Origin: Massilia agilis
Lineage (GTDB): Bacteria > Pseudomonadota > Gammaproteobacteria > Burkholderiales > Burkholderiaceae_D
Length of the DNA: 64,000 bases
Assembly (NCBI RefSeq): GCF_024756255.1
Contig: NZ_JANUHB010000003.1
Location: forward strand, 186,001-250,000
Direction of reading: 5' to 3'
Positions within the stretch are counted from its first letter, which is position 1. Each line of letters starts with the position of its first letter. The notes beneath the pieces are model-generated. The model was given only the letters and a program-made list of their open reading frames with translations. It was not told the origin of the DNA and did not search any database. A program made the position numbers and the translations under genes. Positions 42,759 to 50,145 of the stretch are shown one piece after another.

Positions 42759-43750
42759 TGGGCACCGTCCGCGGGCTGGGCGAGCGCGCCGCGGGGCGCG
42801 GCCACCATGTTCTTCAGGAGCGAAAGCATCGAGACCATCGATGTCTCCAGGCGCGTCATGCGCTCGTCGATCGAGTCGCCCGGTGCTGCGGCCTGCGGCG
42901 CGGCTGCGGCGGTGTGCTCGAACTGCTGGCCGGGCAGCTCGAATTCCTCGCTGATGTCGTTCACCACGGCCTGTACTTCGGCCGCGCCGAACGCGTGCAG
43001 CTCTTCCAGGAAGCCCATCAGCAGGATGCGGTCGCACAGCGTGTTGGTCTTGCGCGGAATGCCGCCGCTGTAGGCGTAGACCGCAGCGTGCGCCTCGGCC
43101 GAGAACGCCGGGTCGCCCTTCCAGCCCACCGTCTGCAGGCGGTGTTCGATGTAGGCGCGCGTCTCCTGGGCGTCCATCGGCCCGAGGTGGTAGCTGGCGA
43201 TCACGCGCTGGCGCAGCTGCTGCATGGTCGGGCTGTGCAGGGTGGCGCGGAACTCGGGCTGGCCGAGCAGGAAGGTCTGCAGCAGGCACTGCGAGTCGGT
43301 CTGGAAGTTCGACAGCATGCGCAGCTCTTCCACCGTGCCCGCGTTCAGGTTCTGTGCCTCGTCGATGACCAGCAGCGCGCGCCTGCCTTGCCGCCCCGTC
43401 AGGCGCAGGAACTGTTCCAGGCGCGCCAGCAGGGTGGCCTTGGATGCGCCATCGGTGGGCAGGCCGAATGCCGAGGCCACCATGCGCAGCGCGTCGTCGG
43501 CGTCCAGGTGCGTGTTGACGATGTGCGCCGCGACGATCTGGTCCTTGGGCATGCGGTTGAACAGGTTGCGCACCAGCGTGGTCTTGCCGGCGCCGACTTC
43601 GCCGGTGATGACGATGAAGCCCTCGCCCTGCGACAGGCCGTATTCCAGGTAGGCCATGGCGCGCTTGTGGCCGTGGCTGGCGAAGTAGAAGTGCGGGTCG
43701 GGGCGCAGCTGGAACGGCTTGGCCGACAATCCATAGTAGGTTTCGTACAT
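42755..43750 (-). CDS. XrtA/PEP-CTERM system-associated ATPase (ExeA-like AAA)
   Basis: The 331-residue protein begins YETYYGLSAKPFQLRPDPHF, typical of the ExeA/GspA-like group. Walker A is GEVGAGKTT (residues 50-58) and Walker B is ALLVIDEAQNLN, with a sensor segment LLQTFLLGQPEFRATL. The C-terminal ~70 residues are a separate, possibly helical tail (RMTRLETSMVSMLSLLKNM). In type II secretion ExeA-like ATPases help assemble outer-membrane channels; here a similar role for the export apparatus is inferred. It follows the beta-barrel gene by 16 bases. Confidence 0.92.
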   Translation of the reverse strand: MYETYYGLSAKPFQLRPDPHFYFASHGHKRAMAYLEYGLSQGEGFIVITGEVGAGKTTLVRNLFNRMPKDQIVAAHIVNTHLDADDALRMVASAFGLPTDGASKATLLARLEQFLRLTGRQGRRALLVIDEAQNLNAGTVEELRMLSNFQTDSQCLLQTFLLGQPEFRATLHSPTMQQLRQRVIASYHLGPMDAQETRAYIEHRLQTVGWKGDPAFSAEAHAAVYAYSGGIPRKTNTLCDRILLMGFLEELHAFGAAEVQAVVNDISEEFELPGQQFEHTAAAAPQAAAPGDSIDERMTRLETSMVSMLSLLKNMVAAPRGALAQPADGAQ

Positions 43751-43766
43751 CGTGTTCTCGCTCCGC

Positions 43767-45317
43767 TTAAAGCTGGATGGACAGGGTGGCCGACACCGCG
43801 TTCTCGGTGTAGGTCTTGGCGTTCAGGGCGCTGGACGCGCCGCGCGCATGCCGCACTTCGAATGCCGCCTGCATGCGGTCGCTGAGCTGGTGGTTCATCC
43901 CGAACCGCACGGTGCGCGTGTCCTGCGCAAGGCCGGTCGAGAGCGACTGCGTGCGGAAGGCCAGCGCCGACAGCGAGGCGCTGGTGCGCGACGAAACGCG
44001 GTAGGTGTAGGTGGACGACACGCCGCGCTGGCGCGTGTCCTGGCTGGCGGTGGCCAGCTCGCTGCCGAGGAACTGGCTGTCGCTTTGCGCCAGCGACAGC
44101 GCCTCGCGCCTGGTGTCGTAGGCCGACAGCAGCCAGCTACCGTGTGCGCCGTTCAGGCCCATCGACGCGTGCAGCTGCTTTTGCCGCATGAAGCGGTTGC
44201 TGAAGTAGTTGATGCTGTCGGCCAGCGTGGGCGGCAGTCCGGCCAGCTTCATGTACGCCTCCACCGCCTGGGCGCGCGCGGCCGGGTCGGGGAAGGAGGT
44301 GGTGAACATCTTGTCCAGCATGGCCGCGGTGTCGAACGTGGCCGGCAGCAGGAATTGCGAGCGCGCGGTGGTGATCTCGTCGCTGTAGGACAGGTTGAAC
44401 ACGCTGTGGCGGCGCCGGTGGCTGGCCGAGAGCGAGCCGCTCGGGCCGAAATAGCGATGGCCGAAGCTCGCGCGCACGCTGGTGCGGCTCGATGGCGCCC
44501 AGATGAACCCACCGGCCCAGTTGGCGCCGGCGGTGCGCCCGCCCAGCGACTGGAAGTCATAGCGGTCGTAGCCGCGGCTTGCGGTGAGCGCAAAGCTGCG
44601 GCTCAGGCGCAGGCGCAGCGTGCCCATCGCGTTCTCGGATGACGAGGGCCCCATCAGCTTGTTGTCCAGGTCCTGCTTGGAATAATCGAGGCTCCAGCCG
44701 AGCGTGTAGAACGACGACCCGCTGGCCAGGCTGGCGGCCACGGTGCGGCCCTCGCTGGTGCCCAGCAGGTTGCGCCCGGCGTCCACCGAGTCGCGCAGGT
44801 AGCGCACGGTCAGGTCGGCGCTGCCGCCGAAGCGGTGCCGCACGTAGGGGCTCACGCGCCAGGTGTGCACGTTGGCGCGGTTGCCGGTGGCCCAGAGGTT
44901 GCCGGTGACCGCCGCCTGCGGCCCGAACGCCGACACCGATTGCGGGCCGCCGGAGGCGAGGGCGTCCACGTACAGCCAGTCGTCCACCACGCGCATCTGC
45001 GCGTTGGCGTTGTACTGGTTCACGCTGTCGGCGGTGCCGGGCATGCGCTTGCCCTCGTAAGCGAACACGTGCCAGCGCGTCATCGCCGCCAGCGACAAGC
45101 GCGGCGTGCGGCCGGTCAGCGCAAAGCCGGGCGTGACCTCGCCGATCCACGCGCTGCGCGCCTGCTCGTCCGGCTGCAGCGCGACGTTGTCGGTGAAGGT
45201 CTCGGTGACGCCGACAAACGGGGTAAAGCGCCAGCCCGCGTGGCATTGTGGCGCTACCGCGAGCAGCGCCAGTGCGACCGGCGCCAGCCGCGGCAGCTTA
45301 ACCGTAGTGATAGCCAT
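43767..45317 (-). CDS. PEP-CTERM system-associated outer-membrane beta-barrel protein
   Basis: The 516-residue protein has a signal peptide (LPRLAPVALALLAVAPQCHA), then WRFTPFVGVTETFTDNVALQ and a long series of alternating-residue beta strands ending in ...AVSATLSIQL with a C-terminal hydrophobic residue. This is the pattern of the ~500-residue outer-membrane family found in XrtA loci. It probably forms the outer-membrane pore for the exopolysaccharide. The start at 45317 gives a good signal peptide and overlaps the kinase gene by 20 bases; an earlier in-frame ATG lies deeper inside that gene. Confidence 0.88.
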   Translation of the reverse strand: MAITTVKLPRLAPVALALLAVAPQCHAGWRFTPFVGVTETFTDNVALQPDEQARSAWIGEVTPGFALTGRTPRLSLAAMTRWHVFAYEGKRMPGTADSVNQYNANAQMRVVDDWLYVDALASGGPQSVSAFGPQAAVTGNLWATGNRANVHTWRVSPYVRHRFGGSADLTVRYLRDSVDAGRNLLGTSEGRTVAASLASGSSFYTLGWSLDYSKQDLDNKLMGPSSSENAMGTLRLRLSRSFALTASRGYDRYDFQSLGGRTAGANWAGGFIWAPSSRTSVRASFGHRYFGPSGSLSASHRRRHSVFNLSYSDEITTARSQFLLPATFDTAAMLDKMFTTSFPDPAARAQAVEAYMKLAGLPPTLADSINYFSNRFMRQKQLHASMGLNGAHGSWLLSAYDTRREALSLAQSDSQFLGSELATASQDTRQRGVSSTYTYRVSSRTSASLSALAFRTQSLSTGLAQDTRTVRFGMNHQLSDRMQAAFEVRHARGASSALNAKTYTENAVSATLSIQL

Positions 45318-46200
45318 ACGCCGCGTCGAGGCCCGGGAAGTCCCTGGTCTTGTTGTAGATGAGGTTGACGTTGCTGCAGCCTTCAAGCTGGCTGATCGCT
45401 TCCAGCACCGCGTGCTGGGTGGTCTGCTCGGCTTCCACCACCAGTGCGATCTGGCCCATGTGGCTGGCCAGGACGCGCGCTTCGCTGGTCATCAAGAGCG
45501 GCGGTGAATCGAAGATCACCACGCGGTCCGGGTAGCGCGTCGCGATCTCGTGCAGCAGCGAGCTCATGCCCGAGCTGGCCAACAGTTCGGTCGAACGCGC
45601 GGTGGAGGTGCCGGCCGGGAGGATCGACAGCGTGTCCACGTTCGTGCGCAGCATCACATCGGCCACGTCCAGGCGGGCATCTGCCAGCACGTCCATCAGG
45701 CCGCTCTGGTTGGGCAGGCCGAGCGTGCGCAACACCGATGGCCGCGCCACGTCGGCCTCGACCAGCAGCACGGTGTGGTCGAGCTCCATCGCAATGCTCA
45801 TGGCCAGGTTGATCGCGCACCAGGTCTTGCCCTCGCCCGGCAGCGAGCTGGTGATCATGACCAGGTTGGCCGGCTTGTCGCCCGGCGTGCGCGCGGCGAA
45901 GGCGCGCTGCAGCAGCGGGCGCTTGATAATGCGGAATTCCTCGAGCAGCTGGGTGCGCCCGCCGGCCGCGGTGACCAGGCCCATCTTGCGCATGCGCTCC
46001 AGGTCCAGATCGACCGTTTTGGCGGCAGGGCGAACGACCGGCGCGGCGGTGGCCGCGTCGAACCCGGGCAGCGGCAGCGCGGGCGGCACCGGCGGCACGA
46101 ACGCGGCGGCGGTTTCCGGTTCGGCGCCGGTGGGGATGGGTTGGGCGGCGCTTGCGCGCTGCAGGTCGATGCGGCTGGCCGCTTTTTCGATAATGCTCAC
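45298..46200 (-). CDS. XrtA-associated tyrosine autokinase (BY-kinase, cytosolic)
   Basis: The 300-residue protein has a Pro/Ala-rich N-terminal linker (~20-60). The kinase domain follows with Walker A SLPGEGKTW (119-127), Walker A' TVLLVEADVARPS and Walker B RVVIFDSPPLL. The tail ends AAYGYHYG, a short cluster of three tyrosines that are the probable autophosphorylation sites. It should cycle phosphorylation together with the chain-length protein encoded just upstream to set polymer length. It is the usual stand-alone kinase size for XrtA loci. Confidence 0.93.
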   Translation of the reverse strand: MSIIEKAASRIDLQRASAAQPIPTGAEPETAAAFVPPVPPALPLPGFDAATAAPVVRPAAKTVDLDLERMRKMGLVTAAGGRTQLLEEFRIIKRPLLQRAFAARTPGDKPANLVMITSSLPGEGKTWCAINLAMSIAMELDHTVLLVEADVARPSVLRTLGLPNQSGLMDVLADARLDVADVMLRTNVDTLSILPAGTSTARSTELLASSGMSSLLHEIATRYPDRVVIFDSPPLLMTSEARVLASHMGQIALVVEAEQTTQHAVLEAISQLEGCSNVNLIYNKTRDFPGLDAAYGYHYG

Positions 46201-46223
46201 GATGACTCCTTGTGTTCTATCCG

Positions 46224-47750
46224 TTACAGCGCGGGGCGCGCCACGATCGCGGCCACGCCGGCGCCGTAGGTCCCGAACAGCACCAGCACCGAGCAGGCCA
46301 GCGCGTACAGGCGGCGCCGGTGGCGCACGCGCTCGCGCTCGGTCCAGTTCATGCCCACGCTGCCCAGCACCGGCAGGCCGGTCACTTCGCGCAGCGACGC
46401 GTACGACAGGAAGGTCGGGCGCACCTGGCTCATCAGGAAGGCGCCCGCCACGCCGGCGCCGAGCGCGAACACGAACACCAGCGAGAACAGGCGCAGGCGG
46501 TTCGGGCCGGACGGCTTGGTGGGCGCGGTCGGCGGGTCCACCACGCGGAAGGTCAGCATGTCGGTGGCCGAGGACAGGTCGCCCGACAGGCGCGCCGATT
46601 CGCGGCGCTCGACCAGCTTCTGGTAGTTCTCGCGGTTGACCTGGTAGTCGCGGTTCAGCTGCGCGAGCTGGGCTTCCACTTCGGGAATCACGGTGCCCTG
46701 GGCGCGCAGGCGGGCCACGCGCGCGGCGTGTTCTCCCACGCGGGCCTTGAGCGACGCGACGCGTGCTTCGGCCGCGGACAGGCTCACGTTCAGCTGCTGC
46801 AGCATCGGGCTGTACGAGGCGCCCGGGTCCAGGCTGCGCTTCGGATGGCTCAACTCGTCCTTCTTGCGCGCCTGCAGCTGGTCGAGCAGGCGGCGGCTGG
46901 CGATGATGTCCGGGTGCTGGTCGGTGTACTGCATGCGCAGCGCGTCCAGGTTCTTGGTCACGGCTGCGATGCGGTCGTCGAGCTCCTTGTCGGCCAGCGC
47001 CGGATCGAGCTTCTCGCCCTTGCCATCGCCGGCGATCTGGTGGCGGATCGCATTGCGCGCCTGCTCGGCCTCGGCCAGTTCCAGGCGCGCCTGGTTCAGC
47101 TGCTCGGTGGCGTCGGCCAGCTTGGCGCCATAGTCGGCGCCGTCGCGCGGCAGCATGCCCACGTTCTTGATCTTGAAATCCTTGAGTGCGTTCTCGGCGT
47201 TGGCCAGCTTTTCCTCGTAGGTCTTGATCTGGTCGTCGATGAACTGCACCGCCTTCTCGGAATCCTGCTTTTTGCCGCCGAAGCTGCCCTCGACGAACAT
47301 GGTCAGCAGCGACTGCACCACGTCGCGGCCCAGCTTGGGGTTGGGGGCGGTGTAGCTGATGGTGTAGATGTCGTCGCGCTCGGTGCCGGCGATCTTGATC
47401 TTGTCCATGAGCTCATCGACCATCTTGTCGTGCTCCCTGGCGTCGCCGGCCTTCACGTCCAGGTCCACCATGCGCATCAGCTTTTCGACGTTGGGGCGGC
47501 TCAGGAGCGTGCGGCGCATGAACACCACCTGCTGCTCCAGGTTGGGCAGGGTGGTCATCCCGGACAGCAGGGGCTTGAGGATGGTCTGGGTATCGACGTA
47601 CACGCGGGCCGAGGTCTCGTACTGGTTGGGCAGCTTGAGCACGATCGCCCAGCCGACCAGCGCAACGGTCCACGTGATGGCGACCGCGTGCCAGCGGTAC
47701 TTGCCAATCGCCTTGAGGAAGTGGTGGAGTGCGGCCGTCATTTCTGCCAT
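46224..47750 (-). CDS. XrtA system polysaccharide chain-length determinant (Wzz/PCP type)
   Basis: The 508-residue inner-membrane protein has one helix near the N-terminus (HAVAITWTVALVGWAIVLKL), then the Wzz signature LPNQYETSARVYVDTQTILK. Long periplasmic coiled-coil helices cover roughly residues 160-400 (EKLANAENALKDFKIKNVGM, AEARVASLKARVGEHAARVA). The GNVR-like PPTAPTKPSGPNRLRLF precedes further helices near the end. It sets polymer length with the kinase and docks EpsA. The start at 47750 is used; ATG 47741 is also possible. It is the promoter-proximal gene of block D, divergent from epsA. Confidence 0.93.
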   Translation of the reverse strand: MAEMTAALHHFLKAIGKYRWHAVAITWTVALVGWAIVLKLPNQYETSARVYVDTQTILKPLLSGMTTLPNLEQQVVFMRRTLLSRPNVEKLMRMVDLDVKAGDAREHDKMVDELMDKIKIAGTERDDIYTISYTAPNPKLGRDVVQSLLTMFVEGSFGGKKQDSEKAVQFIDDQIKTYEEKLANAENALKDFKIKNVGMLPRDGADYGAKLADATEQLNQARLELAEAEQARNAIRHQIAGDGKGEKLDPALADKELDDRIAAVTKNLDALRMQYTDQHPDIIASRRLLDQLQARKKDELSHPKRSLDPGASYSPMLQQLNVSLSAAEARVASLKARVGEHAARVARLRAQGTVIPEVEAQLAQLNRDYQVNRENYQKLVERRESARLSGDLSSATDMLTFRVVDPPTAPTKPSGPNRLRLFSLVFVFALGAGVAGAFLMSQVRPTFLSYASLREVTGLPVLGSVGMNWTERERVRHRRRLYALACSVLVLFGTYGAGVAAIVARPAL

Positions 47751-48273
47751 TTGCTTGTCTCGTCTAAAAAATGCCCGGCTGGGGGCGAGGTTGTTGCCTG
47801 CTTGTTGGGCGGATGCGAGTTCCGCGATGAAATTTCCGTCGTGAATTACTAAGGTGTCGTTTCTGCAATCAAACTTCCGTGCGTTACCGCACCCAAGTTT
47901 TGGTTTGGCAAGCAATGAACTCTTGTTAGCTCATGCAAACAGTTGTTTTCCTTTCGCATGCCGGTTTGCATTGTTGCCAAAAATTAAACGATTTGATTGT
48001 AGTGAGAAAAAAAATTTCACGTAGCACGGTTGAGCTTGGTGAAGCCGTGCGCCGCGCCGCCACTGGGGAAACGGCCATGCGGGTGGGTAGGGTGAGGGCA
48101 CCGGAGAGGGGAATCAGGAGCGTGAAAACGTGAAATGTTCTCCCGTGCGCGGCGTCTTTTCCAAAAGCACTATAGTTCCGACTCAACAGGAAATTGATGG
48201 GTAAATTGCAACTTTTAGGCCGGCCTGGGTTGACTCGAAGACAAGGTCGTCAACCACGAAGGAGAACAAGGAA
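47751..48273. other. 523-base divergent control region between the chain-length gene and epsA
   Basis: The stretch is markedly more AT-rich than its surroundings (47840-48020) and holds no convincing gene. It must carry the promoters of block D (leftward) and of epsA (rightward). On the minus strand a degenerate sigma-54-like element, GG-N10-GC with TTGCA (47865-47878), lies about 100 bases before the chain-length start, but its -24 half is poor. A TATAGT at 48168-48173 could be a -10 for epsA without a clear -35. AAGGAGAA before the epsA ATG is a good ribosome site. Confidence 0.5.
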
Positions 48274-48897
48274 ATGACATATCAACCGATTGCCAGGACT
48301 GCGATCCTGGCCGCCACCGCGAGCCTGGCCCTGCTGCTGGGCGGCTGCGCCACCGCGCCGGCCCCGGCCGAAAGCCAGGCCGTCACCGCCAACGCCGACT
48401 ACAAGATCGGTCCGGGCGACGCCGTCAACATCATCGTGTGGCGCAATCCGGAGGTGTCGATGTCGGTGCCCGTGCGTCCGGACGGCAAGATCACCACGCC
48501 GCTGGTCGAGGACCTGCAGGCGGCCGGCAAGACTTCCAGCGAACTGGCGCGCGACATTGAAAAGTCGCTGTCGAAATACATCCAGCAGCCGGTGGTGACG
48601 GTGGTGGTGACCAACTTTATCGGCAATTACAGCGAACAGATCCGCGTGATCGGGCAGGCCGCCAAGCCGCAGGCGCTGTCGTACAAGCGCGACATGTCGC
48701 TGATGGATGTGCTGATCGCCGTTGGCGGCGTAACCGATTTTGCCGCCGGCAACCGCGCCACCATCATCCGCAACGTCGATGGCAAGCCGCAGCGGCTGGC
48801 CGTGCGCCTGGACGACCTGGTGCGCGACGGCGACGTGTCGGCCAATGTGGCGATGCGGCCCGGCGACGTGCTGGTGATTCCCGAGAGCTTCTTCTGA
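48274..48897 (+). CDS. epsA: XrtA/PEP-CTERM system exopolysaccharide export lipoprotein (Wza-like)
   Basis: The 207-residue lipoprotein has signal ATASLALLLGGC with lipid Cys25. The polysaccharide export (Poly_export) domain follows: YKIGPGDAVNIIVWRNPEVS then MSVPVRPDGKITTPLVEDLQ. An SLBB-type domain is next (IRVIGQAAKPQALSYKRDMS, LMDVLIAVGGVTDFAAGNRA), ending MRPGDVLVIPESFF. It is shorter than Wza and lacks its C-terminal membrane helix, as in other XrtA loci where the beta-barrel protein supplies the pore. It is transcribed away from the chain-length gene and followed by a terminator. Confidence 0.93.
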   Translation: MTYQPIARTAILAATASLALLLGGCATAPAPAESQAVTANADYKIGPGDAVNIIVWRNPEVSMSVPVRPDGKITTPLVEDLQAAGKTSSELARDIEKSLSKYIQQPVVTVVVTNFIGNYSEQIRVIGQAAKPQALSYKRDMSLMDVLIAVGGVTDFAAGNRATIIRNVDGKPQRLAVRLDDLVRDGDVSANVAMRPGDVLVIPESFF

Positions 48898-48922
48898 CCG
48901 GCCACAAGCCGGGCTTCCTTCG

Positions 48923-48945
48923 CGCCGCCTCCGGGCGGCGTTTTT
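48923..48945 (+). terminator. Rho-independent terminator after epsA
   Basis: A perfect 7-bp stem CGCCGCC / GGCGGCG with loop TCCG is followed by TTTTT and then CTTTT. It lies 25 bases after the epsA stop, so epsA and the PEP-CTERM gene are separate transcripts. Confidence 0.9.
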
Positions 48946-49055
48946 CTTTTGCGCATCGGATCCCGCGCAAGCGGCTGTCGGAAAACCTTACACCGCAGCC
49001 GCCGAGCCAGGGGCTGCGTCAACTAAGTCATTGAAAACAAAAGAACTTGATGAGC

Positions 49056-49071
49056 TGGCACGGCGATTGCT
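49056..49071 (+). promoter_or_regulatory. Sigma-54 (RpoN) promoter of the PEP-CTERM gene
   Basis: The bases TGGCACGGCGATTGCT match the RpoN consensus (TGGCACG-N4-TTGCW) at every conserved position. GG at 49057-49058 and GC at 49069-49070 are ten bases apart. Transcription would begin near 49082, giving a ~44-base leader before the ATG at 49126. This fits control by PrsK/PrsR, whose regulator has the GAFTGA sigma-54 contact loop. No obvious repeated upstream activator site was found by eye. Confidence 0.92.
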
Positions 49072-49125
49072 AAATGTAGGGCGTGTTGGCGAGAAATTAA
49101 TTATTCACATCGAGGACGATAAATC

Positions 49126-49986
49126 ATGAAACTGCTGAACAAATTTGCTTGCGCTGCTGCTGTTGCCCTGGCCTTTGCTGGTACCGCGAACGCGGGCGTC
49201 GTCATGAACGACTGGGTGTTCAACCCGGTTGGCGGCGGCTTCGCGAGCGGCCAGACGATCGGCGAATACCTGGATGTGAACGGCAATTCGTTCATCCAGT
49301 TGAGCTCGACCGGCACTTCGAGCTTCAGCTTCAAGGAGCACTCGGTCTTCAACATCCCGCAGGCCGACAGCAACTTCAAACTGTTCCCGGTGACTTACCC
49401 GGGCGGCAACATCACCGCCACCTTCGAGGCCTACGGCACCGGCACCCTGTCCGGCAGCTTCACCTTCGGCGGCGGCCTGATCAAGATCTACCAGAACCCG
49501 ACCAGCGGCCAGTATGGCACCAGCGCCGGCATCTACGGCGCCAACCTGGGCAACCTGATCGCCACCTTCGACGTGCTCGCTGGCGGCGGCGGCAAGGTGG
49601 ACCAGTTCGGCAACCCGGTCTCGAACGGCCAGGTGACCGTCAACGCCAAGGCCAGCGCAGGCGACCTGGCTCCGGGCTACTTCTTCCGTGGCAATGGTGA
49701 CGACCTGTCGAATGAAAGCGTGCTGTCGTTCGCCTTCACCAATGCCAACCCGCTGCAGGACCCCAATGGCATGCTGGTGTCGGAAGTGGCTTGCCAGTTT
49801 GCCGGCTTCACCGGCGCCGGCTGCGATGGCTCGGCATACGCCAACGCGGCGGGCCAGTACTTCTTCCTGGGCACCAACGGCCAGTTCAAGCTGGCAGAAG
49901 TGCCGGAGCCGGGCTCGCTGGCACTGTTCGGCATCGCCATGCTGGGCGCTGGCGTCGTGAGCCGCAAGCGCGCGAAGAAGGCCTGA
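49126..49986 (+). CDS. PEP-CTERM protein, PepA-like (flocculation-associated type)
   Basis: The 286-residue secreted protein has an N-terminal signal peptide (LLNKFACAAAVALAFAGTAN-AG). Its body is rich in Gly, Asn, Thr and Ser (VMNDWVFNPVGGGFASGQTI, EYLDVNGNSFIQLSSTGTSS) and the C-terminus is a PEP-CTERM signal (259-286). The N-terminal motif and the sigma-54 promoter resemble the flocculation-associated PEP-CTERM protein PepA of floc-forming betaproteobacteria; this identity is inferred. It is exported, cleaved by XrtA and probably held in or on the polysaccharide matrix. A strong terminator follows, so it is monocistronic. Confidence 0.85.
   Translation: MKLLNKFACAAAVALAFAGTANAGVVMNDWVFNPVGGGFASGQTIGEYLDVNGNSFIQLSSTGTSSFSFKEHSVFNIPQADSNFKLFPVTYPGGNITATFEAYGTGTLSGSFTFGGGLIKIYQNPTSGQYGTSAGIYGANLGNLIATFDVLAGGGGKVDQFGNPVSNGQVTVNAKASAGDLAPGYFFRGNGDDLSNESVLSFAFTNANPLQDPNGMLVSEVACQFAGFTGAGCDGSAYANAAGQYFFLGTNGQFKLAEVPEPGSLALFGIAMLGAGVVSRKRAKKA
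49900..49983 (+). other. PEP-CTERM sorting signal (codons 259-286)
   Basis: The tail has the three standard parts: the recognition motif VPEPGSLAL, the membrane helix FGIAMLGAGVV and the basic end SRKRAKKA. Exosortase A (38038-39594) is expected to cut near the PEP motif. Confidence 0.95.
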
Positions 49987-50012
49987 TCCCTGGGATCACG
50001 TTCGAATGGTTT

Positions 50013-50040
50013 AAGAGCGGGCTCGTCCCGCTCTTTTTTT
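50013..50040 (+). terminator. Rho-independent terminator after the PEP-CTERM gene
   Basis: Stem AAGAGCGGG / CCCGCTCTT with loop CTCGT runs into a tract of seven T (50034-50040). It lies 26 bases after the stop codon and separates the gene from the convergent nitroreductase-like gene. Confidence 0.93.
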
Positions 50041-50056
50041 CGGCCGTGTTAAAGCT

Positions 50057-50138
50057 GGTTGGACGCGTGGGCAGGAGACCTGCCCACCCTACCGGTTGTT
50101 TCGTAGGGTGGGCAGATTCTGCCCACGCGTTCAACAGG
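50057..50138. repeat. Second pair of inverted GTAGGGTGGGCA-family palindromes
   Basis: One unit (50057-50094) reads TTGGACGCGTGGGCAGG-AGA-CCTGCCCACCCTACCGG. The other (50102-50138) reads CGTAGGGTGGGCAGATTCTG-CCCACGCGTTCAACAGG, in the opposite direction. The sequence matches the pair at 2872-2976, but the relative orientation of the two units is reversed. It lies between two convergent genes, a usual site for such elements. Confidence 0.85.
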
Positions 50139-50145
50139 TGGATGG

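Noticed and set aside
48110-48140. A GG-N10-GC spacing upstream of epsA that might be a sigma-54 site
   Set aside because: It lacks both the TGGCA and the TTGC halves; the spacing alone is expected by chance in this DNA.
47926-48186. An 86-codon minus-strand frame in the epsA/chain-length intergenic region
   Set aside because: It has AT-rich, atypical composition, no ribosome site and no motif.
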